In this document: one piece after another, positions 12,701-27,700 of the stretch
Numbering within the stretch: the first letter of the stretch is position 1
How the letters are laid out: each line of letters begins with the position of its first letter
From: Meandrina meandrites
Taxonomy: Eukaryota > Cnidaria > Anthozoa > Scleractinia > Meandrinidae
Reading direction: 5' to 3'
DNA length: 64,000 bases
Assembly: GCA_963693305.1 (NCBI GenBank)
Contig: OY855904.1
Location: forward strand, 12,608,496 to 12,672,495
Position numbers and translations under genes: made by a program
The notes under the pieces: model-generated
Databases searched by the model: none
What the model saw: only the letters and a program-made list of their open reading frames with translations
Told to the model about the DNA's origin: nothing

Positions 12701-15700
12701 TAATTCAAACAGATAAGATAGGCGATTGAAATAGTTGTAATGAAAAATTTTGTGGTCAAATTTGTTTGGCTTAGTGAGTGAACTGCAAAAAAAAAACTGT
12801 CAATGCGTAGCCAGCCCTTTGCATTACACTGGTCGCCAAATTGGCGACCTGTGTGGAAACTTTGGTCGCCAAATTTTATTTCCACTGGCCATGGCGACCA
12901 AAATGGTCGCAGCTTGAAGCGCTGTTTGTAGACCAAACACCATATGCTTTACAATCACCAAATAGATTTTGAGAACGTTGAAATTGTTGACAGGTCATTG
13001 GCATGGCGACAAAGATTAATTCTTGAAGCTTGGCATTCTGTGCGAGACAGGAACGCAATACACGAACACATTGCACTACCAAGAATACCCAAGAGTCTAG
13101 ATCTATTGGCCATGTTCTAAATGAGCAGGGGACTGGGTACGAACATATTTTTTCTTGGTACGAACATTTAATATCGATTGAATTGAAAATGGGGCACATC
13201 ATCTGAAAGGGCATCCAAAAATTAGTAAATTCAACAAATTTGATGGTTATTGGTTTAAACGTAAAGGCATGGTACACTTTTAAAATAAGAGAGCTTAGTA
13301 TGGATTGGAGGACGCCTGTCCCTCCAATCCATACTAAGTGTACCATGCCTTTGGGTTTAAACCAATAACCGTCAAATTTGATGAATTTACTAATTTTTGG
13401 CTGCTCTTTCAGATGACGTGCCCCATTTTTCAATTCAAGCGATATTGAATGTTTGTACCGAAGAGAAAATATGTTCATACCCAGTCCCCTGCTCGTTACA
13501 CCTAGAAAGTTCCTTTAGGTGTGATTTAGTTTTATCACACATCGTGTTACATAATCTAACAGGACGCCGTTAAACATTTGCATTTTTTATCTTTTGCTGA
13601 AGAAGGCAACAGCAGTGGCCGAAACGTCCAAAAACAATATATATTTTAGCCAGTGTCAACATTTTTAAATTCTTTTTCTAAAACTTTTAACATGCCTGGC
13701 TACACACCCAATATTTTTTACTTGACCGGATAAAAGATTCCATCAGTCTTCTAGCATTTATTTAAAATGAAATTTGAAAATGAGACTTATCAAGAAGGAA
13801 AGAGAATTCAAAAGATTTCTTGAGATTATTAGAACTCACAGCAGGCGTTTTCATTGACAGAGGCGAGAAATCTAAATTCGGCATCAGTGTCGAGCTCAGC
13901 CGTCAAGTTGGTCATTGTTGCTTGAGTTCCCGGCCCTAATATATTGAAACAAAAAATCTGAAAGCAGTTGGTCTCAATTGGTAGTTTTTAAATGTTTGGC
14001 TATCATTTCTCACTGAGATCACTATTACAGCAAAAAAGGCATTGAAATAATCTCAGGAAGTTGGGGATGCGTTTGTGTTTAAATTTACGTGGTCATTTAC
14101 TGCATCTCTTATAACTTTGCATAACCTGGCTTTGTTTTGCCTAGTAAGTTGATCCTGAAAGTTTGTTTAAATGGCATGTCCTCGTCCCATGTTCTTGAAA
14201 AAGAGAAAGCTAAAAACCATGTTATACTTTGTGAGCACAACACAAGAAAAACTAGAATGTTCCAAAAAGAAAACTGGTGTTCAATCAATTTAGAAAATAG
14301 AAGAGCCAAAATATCAAGTGAAAGAATTGACTGTAGTAACAGTGCGCAGAGAAAAAAAAATTATAAATTTCTGCTTTTGAATTGTTGTCACTTTTTTAAT
14401 GGTGTTGTTAATTACTATTAATATGATATCTTATTTTCAGGTGATCCCATTACATTGCCAAAGCGAATCGAGGTAAAAATACCATGGTCAAAGGCCGATA
14501 GAAAAGCCAAAGGTGGGTGTAAAAATATCATAGGTCAAAATTAGCTTAATTTCATTGTTCCAATATAGCCGGCTTTTTTTCTTAACCTGGTTTATAAATA
14601 GAAATTTATAATTGAAACACTTCTCTTCCATCACTGTCCCTGAGCCCCCCTCCACCATCCTTACTTACCCTCCTTACCATCTGCTATTATTCTCCCCCTC
14701 TTCCCCCCCCCCCCCCCCGCCCCGTGCCAAGTAGTTACTACCCCTTTTTTGTTTCTTAAGCTTTTTACTAGCCACCACTTTAAGGATTCGGACTCTCAAC
14801 CCCTTTTGCTGTCCAGCCCCTTGTCCACTTTTCCCCATAAGAAATATATTGTGAACCACTATTTTATTCAAAAATGTATTCCTCCAATCCATAGAGTCGA
14901 CCAGCACCTCATTGAACATCTCACATGATTGGCCATAAGAACAATAGGACAAAGGGCACAAACAATGCCCCTATCCCTGAAGACAATGAGCAATATTGTT
15001 TTAGAATGCCTCTGAAATTAGAGGTTCACAAGAGGTACTGGACTACTCAATCCGTATCCTTACCCTAATACCCAGGGGGGGGGGGGGGGGGGGGGGTTAC
15101 TCAGGATTTCAAGTGGCTCCACCATTACATTATATAAGAACTTATCATCAAACTTTTATTATGAATCATTTGATTTCAGGTGTTACACTTACCTTGTGGA
15201 GTAACCCTTTAAACAAAGAGTTGTGCCCTGTGACTGCTCTTTTTGCATGGTTACTTGTAGCAGGTTCGTAAATATATATACTTTTTAATTTTGTGTTGTA
15301 TTTCAACATTGTCATTAGTTCTATTTTGAGTTGTCTAGAAAAGAGCAATTTGAAGAATCAAAACTGAATCACAAAATGCAGGATTTTTCACACAGTCAAA
15401 GCTCTCCTTGCAACCTCTCCTTAACAATCAGCCCTGGTTTATTTTACTGCCACTGCATCTTGTGCAAACCCTGTTTTAATTGTTATGCAAATGCAGCAAT
15501 TAAAGTTCTCATTAGATATACTTGACTCATTAGATATTCGTGGGGGTTACCTTTTCCCAAGGGTTGGTAAAAACAACCGTGCTGTCCTGCGAAACTGTGC
15601 CCGTGGAGTCACCACCTACAGGAAAACCTTTCTCGAGGTATGATATATTTTATATTCATCTGTAACAGATTAAGGTAACAAAATGTATTTATGCTGTTAG

Positions 15701-18700
15701 ACAGCCATCAGCTGGGTGTATTTGTTCACACACACAGCAGCTGCAGGTATTGATGCAGCTACATTCAGCTACTAATAAAATTAATTGCCTGAATGTCAAT
15801 TTTATTTAGATGTCCAAGTCTCTCTTTGAGAAGGACTTTACAACGCACAGCATCAGGCGATCATCAGCACGATGGGCTGCCCGTTGTGGGGCAGATGACA
15901 GTACCATAAAAAGAGCAGGGAGATGGTATGTCAATGATGCATATAAATATAAAACCTATGTTCAAACTTACACATACACATGAACAAAATCCTTTTGTTT
16001 TGTTTTTTGTGCAGCCACCAGTGTAGTGTATCATTGAATTCATGAGATGACCAATGTATTAGTTATGTGCAAAAATCTTGGTCTATTAATTTAATAAAGG
16101 CAGTAAAAGCTTTTTTATTTCAATTTAGAGCAAAATTAATTTTTAAATTCATGCTTGAAGTGAATCACCTAGTATGCTGTTAAAGGTAACAAAAGTTTCA
16201 GGCTTAAAAGGGATTCAGTCCTGTGACAAGGAGATGCCAATTATATGTACATCAAGATGAAAAATGCACAGGAATAAGCACACACAATTCTCCTTTTTCT
16301 TGAGATTATGTTTATTTCACAAGTTGGAACCCAGGCCCCCCAAAAAAGCTCAAGGACAAGCGCAAATTTGGAAGCTGACCTGTATCCTATAATGCAACAT
16401 CCATCATTTAGTATATACCACACAAATGAATAGTGCTTTCCGTGTGCCGTTTGGTTGACTCAGAGGTTATTAGCAAAGTACTATTCACCTCCAAGCAGCC
16501 AAAGAGAAAATAAATGGTTCCTTGTGTCACGTTGGGTACCGAAAGTAATGTTTTGGTTCCCTAGTTATTCAGCCTGTGTGGTATACTAAAAGCAATTTTT
16601 CATCTCAGTGTTGGTGAAAGTGGTAGATATTTACCTCGCTGCTTCACGGCTCAGTAAATGTCTACCACTTTTCACCTCCAGTTTGGTGTAAAAAGCACTG
16701 CTGCACTTATGTAACTATGGTGTCTGAGGCTGTGCTTATCACAACTGTGAACATCATTTTTGTGCTTATGCTAGCTAGCACTAATGCTTGTGTTCATCTC
16801 AATAAAATTTGGAACCGGTCTTAACTGAGAGCTTAGTTTTTTTTCTTTCATTCTTCAATTGCATTCTGTTTGTTAGCTCATTTTTGAATTTACTTACTTC
16901 TTTTTAATTTACTCTAGTATTTTGTTTGGCAATGACAATTTTGTTAATAAAGAGTACTCATCATTTTGGCTTGACTGCTTATAGTTTTTTTTTTCTATCA
17001 TTCAGGAAATCAAGTAGTTTTGAACTGTACACACAAGATGCCAGAGCTGAAATGATAAAGGAACAACATGATGGAAATCCAATATTTGATCATAAAATGT
17101 GGATGTTTAAACCTCTAAGATAGTTCATTGCCCTTGTGCAAAATAATGTCTTGGATTTTCAGTGTTCATGTGCATCCTTTGAAAAGCACAGCTTTGTCAG
17201 TTAAAGTGGCTGATTACAATTTTATGGGCTGTTAACAACACCAGGATCAGACCAGATCAGATTGGACAGTATTGACAAAACCCGGACCAGATCGCACCGG
17301 ATGAACAAAACCTGGACCAGATGTAATCCAACTGACAAACCCGGTTCGGATTCAAAAAGTTGCATTGCCATAAATTCCTGCCAAAATAGTTAACAGCCAA
17401 TTTTATGTTTTCTTATCACTGCACGCTCTTGAGAGTAAGCAATGGATGTCAGTATTAAATAATTTATTACCACATTTGAAATGGTAACTTGCCCAAATAC
17501 AGTCAAATCTCTGCTAACAGACATCTGGCCCAAGTAGGCAGTTGTGGTCCCAGTCACATACAAACACTACATTTTTGTTCTCTCAAAAACGGACCTCCAT
17601 CTTAAGCAGACAAATTCACTGGTCCCAATGGTGTCTGTTTATGACAGGTTTGTCAGTATTGGTGAATTGAAAACTGTTGCTATGTTGTTAGAATAGCAAC
17701 AGGTTAGCAAAGAGACTAAAAGTAATGATATTATCATAACAATAACTTCTTGTTGAAAAATTTTAAAAATGTAACATTGGAAGCAAGTTTTCCATATTTG
17801 CAAAATAGTGTTTAAGTTAAAAAACAATCTGTTCCCAAGACTTTTTTTAACATTCCACATAAATTTTTCTTTTAACATAACATATTTTATATAAGAAATC
17901 AGTTACCTTAATTGCCCATCATGTTGTTCATTTTTGGTTCCAGATTCAATTGCCACACTTTAAATTAGTGTCAAGTGTGGATCTGCTTTACACGTTACAT
18001 CACAGGTCACTGTGCCTTATTAAGTGCAGTCCTCATCAATTTGTGTAGGCTTATTGTAAGGTTATTGATTGTAACGTAGTGTTGCTGACTGCTGATATAT
18101 GATAGTCACTGGCATAAACTAATGATTCCATGCAGGAGAGTTACAAATCTGAACATAACTTTGTTTTATTTAAAGTAATTTTACAGATATACCTAACTCC
18201 ACAGATGTATTTTGTGACCATATTTATGTTCCATAATGTTCCTAGTCGTGATCAGACACTGTCTAACAGATATTACAACAAAAGAGGTTCTTTTACAAGT
18301 ACAGTGTCTCTCTGACAAAAATTACTTTTTAAATACCTAAAGCTGTAAAATGTTGTGTATTTTAACAACTTTTCACTGGCTTGGATAGCTTATGTCTTGA
18401 GACATCTGCAATGGATGCTGTCTGCAAACTGTTTCTTTTTAAATATCAATCTTGATGTCATTGATGTATTTTTGACAAATTTTAGACTAAATGGCTGCTG
18501 TTGTTATTATTTTGAAAGACTTTTAAAAAGTGCTTAAATGCACATTGTTTGGTGTTAATCGATAAAAGCTTACATTCATTGTCTGGTGTACTCGTTGGAT
18601 AACTGTATTGTTATGGTAATCCCATAATTTTATTTCCATTCGAAGACTTTTTTCAGTTATGAATAATGATTTTATGATCTAAGATTTGAGTCAGAGTTGA

Positions 18701-21700
18701 GCTTTTAAACAGAGCTGTTGAGATCTGGAGGTCTAACAACTTTGCCTCCTTTGCACATTCCAGCCACTAATATAACTGATACTCCCTTGGGACATCTCTA
18801 GCCAATTCATTTTACCGGTATTTTCATTTTCGGGTTTGGGAAAGGAGGAGTTTTATTTGAAAAGAAAAAATATTTGCAAACAAAATAATAAGGCTTGCTC
18901 ATGGGTTGGTCCTGCATGCCACAAGTACAGTTTGAATACTGCACACAGTGGTGGGGCTTCCCACAATGAGCTAAATGGGGAGTCAGACCCTAAAAGGCTA
19001 CTTTTCTCAGACTGGAGTTATTGTAAACGTTTGTAAAGGGTGGAATCGCATGGGTTTCAGGGCTAACGAGATGCCCTGCCAGGGTAAAATCTGGCAAGCG
19101 ACATGGCCCAAAAAGTAGTGAGTACCACATGAAATAAAATCACGACAAACGACAAGTTTAGAAAACTTCAATTCCGACAATAATAAGCAATTTTCATTCC
19201 ATTTATGACCGAGAACGACGTGGAGTAGGAAAAAACAGCGGCACGGAACGTTTTTAAATTTTTAAAATCAAGCGACATCAAACACACCCCCTCTCCCTCC
19301 CCCTTCCCACCCCCCGGCAGGGCCTCGAATGAACATCTCGATTTTTTCTTAACTTTAACACTGTAAGGACCACTGAAAAAACAGCAATGAACTTATAACA
19401 ATCCCTTTCCTTTTCTATGCGTGCGACAAGAGTGCTTGATTTACATAATTTGGACTATTTTGTCGCGCGTAGCGTTTCAGGAACTAGAACCTACCGTCCT
19501 TATATGTCTAACGGAAAAATCAGCTTTTTGATTAGCCTTGCATTTTGCATGTAACATAAACAGCGATTGTAAGTGTCTTCATCGAAGTATAATAATTGCT
19601 TGAACAAACTTAGTTTGAGGCAATATGCTTCCTTTTCCTTGATCTCAACTGCATTCGCATCTGAGGACTTGCAGTACGGTTTACAGGTTCCTTGGGTGCG
19701 CTAACTTCCTCATTAGGACCCTCGTCATCGCCTGTGTTTTGGTTGTTCTCATGGATGTCATCAAAGCTCAAAATAGCCCGGGCTGTGGACATCTCAGAAG
19801 GTAGTTCAGAAGCGAGTTCGTTTCTGCAGCTTGGGCACGGCACACCGCACCGATGACACACTGGGATGTTGTCGAACCAGGGCACGGTTAACGGCTCGTT
19901 TTCGGAGTAAGCTACATTATTCCGAGGAAGACGGGGATCCTTTCTCCGCCATTGATCCTGACACCATTCAACCAATTTTGTTGTTGCCCTTTGTCCAACT
20001 TCCCAATTTCCAGTTGCCGATTTTACCTCTTCGCCAAGCAGCTTTGATTGCAAATGATCGAAGGCACGCACCTCCAACAGTTTACATAAAAAATTAGCCA
20101 CGACCTCGTGCATTTTCCACGTGAACTTGATGTGCGTGTTACGCGGTGATTCCCCTCCGGAAGTTGCATGGTAGCCGCTCATCAAAATAAATTGCCACAC
20201 AGCAATATCGTACAGAGGACGCAGGAATGAAAGGGGGTTAGAAGAAGGCATCTTCAGTCGCACATATATATTGACAACTGGCCACCGACGATGGGAAAAA
20301 CTTGTCACTTTACTACGACCGACCTCTGTGATCTATTTCCGGCCTTTTTTATCGACTTCCATATTTGGATGGAGACAATTGATGAAGACGACCCCCGCAC
20401 CAATCAGAAGACGAGCTCTCTGAAGTGCGAATATTGAAATCGACAACGATGGATAGCATGCATGCTCTTGTCGAAATCCACGATGGCGTCGTGTCCTGCA
20501 ACTTCGTCTGCTACAACAGCTGGCTCCAAAAAGCGCCCCCCAGAAGAGCTGACAGAATTGCTAGATGTGGCAATTTATACCTTTGCCTGTCAGGCAGGAT
20601 TAAGAACAGGGCACAAGGTTAGAGGAAACCCGGTGTTAGAAGGGGTGAGCGCCTTCTTTGGCCAACTTATCGCGACCGCAAACGAGGACACCAAAAAGCA
20701 GATACAGGAAATCTCCCCTGAAAGATTGGGAGGATGGCAACCAGGCGAGGAGCCATCGCCTCAACTCTTGACGTTGGTGTCCTCGCGGATAAAGCTACTA
20801 AAATCAAAACAGTTAATCAGGGAAGACGATAACCCGGTGGTGCCAACCCTGCTGGTCGACAGGATAGACCGTTTTGACGAGGAGGAGGAAAGGGTGAGAA
20901 CAACAACGTTGGCTAGGTGTTGGCGTTGCCAAAGGAATTGCAGATTTTGCTTGCGGGGGAGGCACGATTTCCCAAAACTTGGGAACTTCAGAACCGAGTA
21001 AGTTGCTTATTGATATGTACATTCTACATGTACAATATTGTCTTAATACCTGACGTTACTTATTGAACTGTTCTGTGGTGGAACTCAATGGAACTTATTC
21101 CAACTATGCTCATTTGAATTGTTTTGATTGAGTAAGTCTCATCTTTTGGTTTGGACAGCAAACATGAAAAAAGTTTTGTGCTTGATTTTGTTCCCAGGGA
21201 TTGGGTGAGTGCAGGTCGTGTGGAGTGAGCACAGAAAGTGAGGCGGTGGCCTGATCGCAAGTGCTCCCAAATTTAAGTTTCCAACCCCAGGAAACATGGC
21301 GTGCTAGCAGGCCCATGCTCTTTCTGTACTGACAAGTTTCAATAGACCTTTTCATGGTTTCTGATGCCATCTTGTGAGAAGTGAGGAATCTAATGTCTAA
21401 TACAGAAAATTCCAATTCCGTAATATTTTGTTTACTGATTAACTCTGAGGAACATGACCTCGCTGGGAAAGCAACAATTAAGGATTTCATTTTTACATAC
21501 ATTTGTCTGAAATCCGAGCCGCCATTCACACCGAGAAGTTTAGGGCCTGTTCACAAGCAGGTAGGGTAACCCTAGTGCTTGGGTTACCCTAGCGCTCCCA
21601 CAATTCTTCTTTTCTTCATCGATGTGTTTACAAGGCAGCTAGGGTTACCCTAGCACTAACCCTGGCGCCTTGTAAATGCTCTGCTAGGGATAACTTGCCT

Positions 21701-24700
21701 GGTACAGCGAATTGTGACCAAGAAACATCGTGTTCATTCACAATTTGTCGTATTTTTGCACTGGTATGGAATTATTTTCGAATAACAGCTTCTTATGACA
21801 AAATTTTTGGTAAAATGTTTGGCGCTGAGGTCATTCCAGAACATAGTTATTTATAGTTTCTCCATCAAACACGTTGGAATATGATTTTACTGAAACTGAT
21901 AAACTGCGTAACTAAAGCGAAAATCGGTTTTGGCACAAGGAATATTACCAGTTTATTTATGCTTTATTTACAAGGTTAACTGAAGCGTGTAAGTTGATCT
22001 GGGTAGTAGGTACCTGGGAAGGTACCCTACATGCGAATTTTTGCTTGTCCTTAAGTTAAATCAATTAAATCTTTTGCTAGACATCTTTACCTTGTAATTT
22101 ATAGAAGTTGCTCTAAATTATTGGGCTTTGAACTCCTAACTTTTCCCATACATAATAACTGTCAAATTTTGCTGCGTTTGCTCTGCAATTACGATGATGT
22201 CAGAAACCATGAAAAGGTCCACTAGCTGGGTGATACTAATGATAGATATTCACTGTCTCCATCATGTCATGTTGTATAGTAGCATGCAACGGTACACAGA
22301 AGTTCTTTTGCCCTGTCATTTAAGCAATCTTTCCTCCCCAACGAACATCTGCTGAAACAAGTGGCATATTTGTTTTCCTTTTGTTCCAAAAGATCAACTG
22401 GGATCTGGTGTAGATGACAAAATGGTCAATCAGGCTTAAGCTCATAAGCTCCTTTGGGGCGATTACTTTCCCACTTCATGTGAAGATGAAACTTGCCAAA
22501 AGATTGATGGAAAAGACTGTTTTCTTTGTAATTTTGCTGTGATCCTTACTGTGAGATACAACTGAGTGTTTGTCAAGAGTTCAGGCCGGTATCATGCAAA
22601 TCATGCATGATTGAAAGCATTTTGGAAAGAGATGTAACTGCATGCTTTTGTCCAGTGTACTTTTTGTCTACGCCAACCACCAAGTTTTCATAACAGAAAG
22701 TTGATTCAATTTGAAAAATTGAAACAAATCCCTCAGTTCAAGAGGGGGTAAAAGAGAACTACAAGAAAGTAATAACTACTAATAAGAATTTAAATCTCAC
22801 AGACACATAGTTGTTAAAAGTCCTGCAAGAACTTTGTGGTACGGTTCTCAAGGTCACTTCCAGGATTAAGAAGTGTGCTGTGATTGGACTACTTAATTTA
22901 GAGCAGCTCGAGAATATATTGTGTGACAAGCCAAAAGAATGTCTGCATAGGAAGCTAGTTGTATAGTTGAAAGAGATTCACTTGAAATGGATGCATGCTA
23001 AGGCACTCTGAATTTTTTTAAAATTAAATTTTGCAGCTTGGCATCACCATTCCTTGATGTACTAGAAAGGATGTTAGAGGGAACAGATGGTGATGGTGAT
23101 GAGCATGATGATGATGATGACGATGAGCACCAGTACAGTAATGATGAAAGTGAGGACTACACCATCGCGCTGCTGTCAGAAACTGATCTTCCAGACGATG
23201 ATGAACAAGACACCAACAATGGCGTCAACAATGGAAGTGACAGCAGCAACAGTAGAGAGGAAAGTGAAGAACTATTCACTGGATCTGAAGAAGACTGAGG
23301 TCATGACATGATTTTTGACAAAATGAACACAGCTCTCTATTTTTTTAATATTTTTCTTACTAACTTTTTAAAATGACCCTGCACTAGTACACTTTATAAT
23401 ACAGTCAAAACAGCTCTTGAAAGCAATCAAGGGTGAAATAATTAATTGAAGGTGGGGAATCGACGGTTGCATGATTCATCATCAAATGTCAGAGTTTGTA
23501 AGGGTTTCCAGCAACGTTTTCGCCAGTGATTATGCCAAGTTCAACTAGCAATAAATAAATTTTATGCCTTCAAAAAATTGGTCAATCTTCACTTTTCGTA
23601 CAGGAAATGCATTTTAGAGATTTTTGTGAGACCTATTCTGCTTTTGTAAAACCAGTTGAACTTAAGGTTTCACAGATCCTTACGAAATCTAGGAATATTT
23701 TGTTGCACAAAGCCAGGCATAAGGAAATCTGCATTTTTGTTTTGATTTGAGTCACTGATTTAACATTGTAATATTTACTTCAAGAATGGAATATTGAAGC
23801 AAAGAATGAAATCAAATTTCTGTTTATGAGTCATTAACTCACCTTTCGTCACCTTTGAGCTGTTTTGACTGTAAGATCTTTTCCCAAATAAAAAAGTTTA
23901 TGACAACAATTTCTAAACACAGACAAAGAAAGTTTGGCTTCGCTTCATGTAATAATGACCTGCTTGCAAGCAATCAAGAAAGTGTTGCTTACTATTTGAG
24001 CCAATGAATTTTTCGGAAAGAGACAATAATTTCCCTATGATTTTACTTATATTTATAGAAAGTCTGATTCGTTAAATACAGTTCTTTTCCTCGAGCCTTG
24101 CAATAAGTTATTTGAGCTAAAAATAGTCATGTGATTTAGTTGTCACATATATCATTTTTGTCATGTTTTTTCTGTCAAGACTTACTGTATATGGCTCATT
24201 TAATGGCATCGGCATGGTGTGGTACACTGTTTCACACCTGAAACAATATGCGTTTTTTTTTTCATGAAAACAAATAAATAACATAAAAAAAAAGCAGCAT
24301 TGATGTAATTTTAGATCACCTATCACAAATCTAAAAAAGTCAAAAGAATCATCAATATTTATATTGTTGTATTGATAAATCATTTGTCATTTATGATTAA
24401 CAACTGAGTTATTTTATGAGAGTTAAACGTTATTTTTGCGCTAGGTTTTTGGACATGTAGTATAATGTTCCAGTCGTACTCAATATACGTCCTGTACATG
24501 AAGTTTGTCATGGTTTATATAAGTGGTTTACCACACCACTCTCCTTCAGAGGAATGACCTTGCAAGCAAAGGTGATAGGGACCCTGGAGAGAGAAGGAAT
24601 AGATGCCCTCGAGAACGGTCACTTTACTTCGTGGGTGCCAAATTCTGATTGGTTATTTTGGTCTCAAGGCTAGCATGTTAAATTCGCATTTTGAAGCCGG

Positions 24701-27700
24701 TCATGCATTAAAGCGCATGCCATATTCTGATTGACTGTTAAATTTGCTTCATCATTTTTGTGACATTGTTTCTAATTAGATGACTTCATTTCATGATACT
24801 ATTTACTAGTTGGTTTAAAAATTTATCGCTGTTGTATTATTTACTCACCAAAGTAATATAGTCAATAAAAAATAAATTTGGTTGGAATGCAACTTGGATT
24901 TGTGTCGTAAATTTTATTTTTAAGAAACAGTGAATACTAGAGCGTACACCCTTGTAGACCTCGTATAACTCCTTTTTATTTAACACGTTTATCTGTTAGA
25001 GTCATTATCTCTTCTTATAACATAGACATCAAGAAGCATCTTTTTCCACTAATCTGAGACTAATGTACTAGTGAGGACAGGTGTAGATAATGGTACTTTG
25101 TGTATTTCCCTGTGTCGATAAGAACAAGTAATTGAAGACGCAGCAGTCAATGAACATGTCTTCATTCTAATGGATCTCTTCTACTGCTTCTTTTCCCATA
25201 ATGTCCCTTCCGCCGCTGTTTCACGCTCCGCACTCTTGTATTGACCTCGCCAATTTGTATTCACATGTCTCTTCTCTGAATTATTGTGACTTTTTAACTT
25301 TAAAACATTTTTCTATCAATACAGCCGTTGCTCGTTTCGAGACGTTTTTTTATATTCGGCATAATTATAGCCCCTTCTGATATAACTCCTCCCGTTTATA
25401 AGCCCATCTACAACCCCTTACGAAGTTGTACAAGCCCATGGCTTATAACGGGATTTTACAGTACTTCATTTTCCTCCGGGAGGGGGGGGGGGGGGGGGGG
25501 GGACTCCCATATGGAAGGGACGGGGATGCTCGTCGGAAATTTTGAATTAAACCCCTAAAAGAGACCAATCTGGGTGTGGCCGAAGCTAATGCAGGCCCCT
25601 AAAAGAGACCAAATAACGAATCAAAATTCTTTCTTTTTGGTTATTTCTTCTTGTACAACCCTAAACGAGACCTTGACGGCTAAAAATTATGACATTTTGT
25701 CAAGAACACCCTAAGCGAGACCAAAATCTGAAATTTACACCCCTAAGCGAGACGACTGAGCATCCCCATTCCTTTCAAATGGGAGCGGGATTTTCCAACA
25801 AAACTTCCTCAGTTCCTTGCCAGAGTTTAAAAATGTATCTCGTTTTAACGTGGTATTTTCCCCAAAGGAGTCTACCTTACCTCCATTCAGCAAAGCATAG
25901 CTATTGTTAATCTCCATAGTTCATTTGCCAGCTGGGTGGGCATTCTTGCCTCGAAAAGAGCTCTCACGTCACAGCTAATCTCTTTCGGAATTCCGTTAAA
26001 GCAGGTTGATCGGTCTTTGGTTGCCCAGTTGGATTTGACCAAATGGCTTCATTCTTGTCCTAGAAGGACGGTTTGCCTCAGTCTGGTCCGCATGTGTAGT
26101 ACTGGTTACGGTTTCCGTATATTCATACGGCCGCTTTCCAGTTAGCTCCCCCCGCCCCCAACCGGGACGGTAATGCGATTTCTTTTCGGCTGGCCTCTCT
26201 CTTCAACCGAACCGACATGAGTGGCCCTAATTAATGCCAGGAGTCTATAACTGAAGACAATGTTTGAAGCCCTGATAAGAATATATCTTTATGGTGCTTC
26301 GATTTTTAATACTTAACCTTTAAAAGAAAACTAGGCACACTATAAAAAATAAACAGTAGGTTGTTTTTATAGGTAGTCTTTGGTGGGATGTTTTTGTGTG
26401 GTCTAGTTGAAATGGGTTGTAAATCGGTTTTTATTAGCATAACTTACGAGAACCAAAATTTATTCATATTATATATTTGTAAGATTTTGATCCTATTTTT
26501 TCCCCTTGTATCATATTTTTCTCTAAAAGAACCCTTTTGATAACAGTACTCATGTACTGTATGGTTACCTTGTTTAAATATGTTATTGTGACTCCCGCCC
26601 GCATACCTCTGGGGTTCATGGAGCCACGCAAACCACTTCACCACTACTTGGTGATGATCCCTTTGAGGTACATGTATACAGTATTTGCAAAATAACTATC
26701 CCCGAAATATTAAAGTAAACTTAAAGATATCTTACCAGAAGTCGCCAAAAACTTAAAACGAGGAAACGTTGAATGAGCCATATATTGAATGAACGCAAAA
26801 TGCGTTTTACACCAAAATCCCATATTTTGAGTTTAAAATTTGTGCGCAAAACCTGGTTTTCATCGTTAGGACACAGATCGAGTTAACGCAAAATGTGTTC
26901 CTTAATTGTGTCATAGTTTGAGTTATCGCAAAACCTGGTTTCTCAGAAGTACACTATCTGAAGAATTGCTCAAGTCACAAAATTAAAACTCCAGTGAGAT
27001 GTTAGCTGTGTCTAGCGAATTTGGGAAATCGTGCCAATCAAGGAACCATATTTTGAGTTATCGCATTCTGTGACGTTTAATTAAGACGTAGTTTGCAACA
27101 TCGCAAAATACGTTTTATACAAGAATCCCATATTTCGCGTTCGATACTTCATCGCAAAATGTGGCTTTCGTTTATAAGACACAGATTGAAACATCTCAAA
27201 ATGCGTTTTATACCAAAAAACCCATATTTTGCGGTAAGATTAAGAACGCGAAATATGGCTTTCATTAACCAGACCAAGATTGGGGGTCACCGCAAAATGC
27301 GTTTCTGAAGTCACATATTACCGTAACTGAAAGGTTAAATCGCAGACATAAGTTACAATACCTAACTATACACGATTACGTTTGGAAACGTGTTCTCAGT
27401 TGGCCATAACTGAAAGGATGAGCCCGTCAGCTATGGATGTCAGCTGGCATTCACGATCACTTCCTTTATCAATTAAGTAGTAGGACCTCACGTTCAATGC
27501 CACATATTGCGTTAACGCAATTTATGGCTGTAGATTGACCACATTTTGCGGGAAATGTGTCTTACTGTTCTTTAACCAGGTTTTGCGTTGTTGCAAACTG
27601 TGGTTTCAAAAGTGTGGGCTATAGTCCATACTTTTTAAACCACAGTTTGCAATAACGCAAAACCTGGTCAAAGAGCAGTAAGACATATTTCGAAACAGGA

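Noticed and set aside
12876..13478. 200-codon minus frame
   Set aside because: Covers the 372-bp palindrome and adjacent repeats; open by chance.
14674..14961. 95-codon minus frame with a glycine run
   Set aside because: Includes the poly-C tract and no family signal.
17505..17650. A second pogo-like element
   Set aside because: Only loosely similar to such ends and no matching inverted terminus was found.
19831..20097. 88-codon plus frame
   Set aside because: Shadow of the minus-strand Cys-motif gene.
21548..21715. Interstitial telomere repeat
   Set aside because: The ccctaa-like words are not in a tandem 6-base array; they form facing palindromic words.
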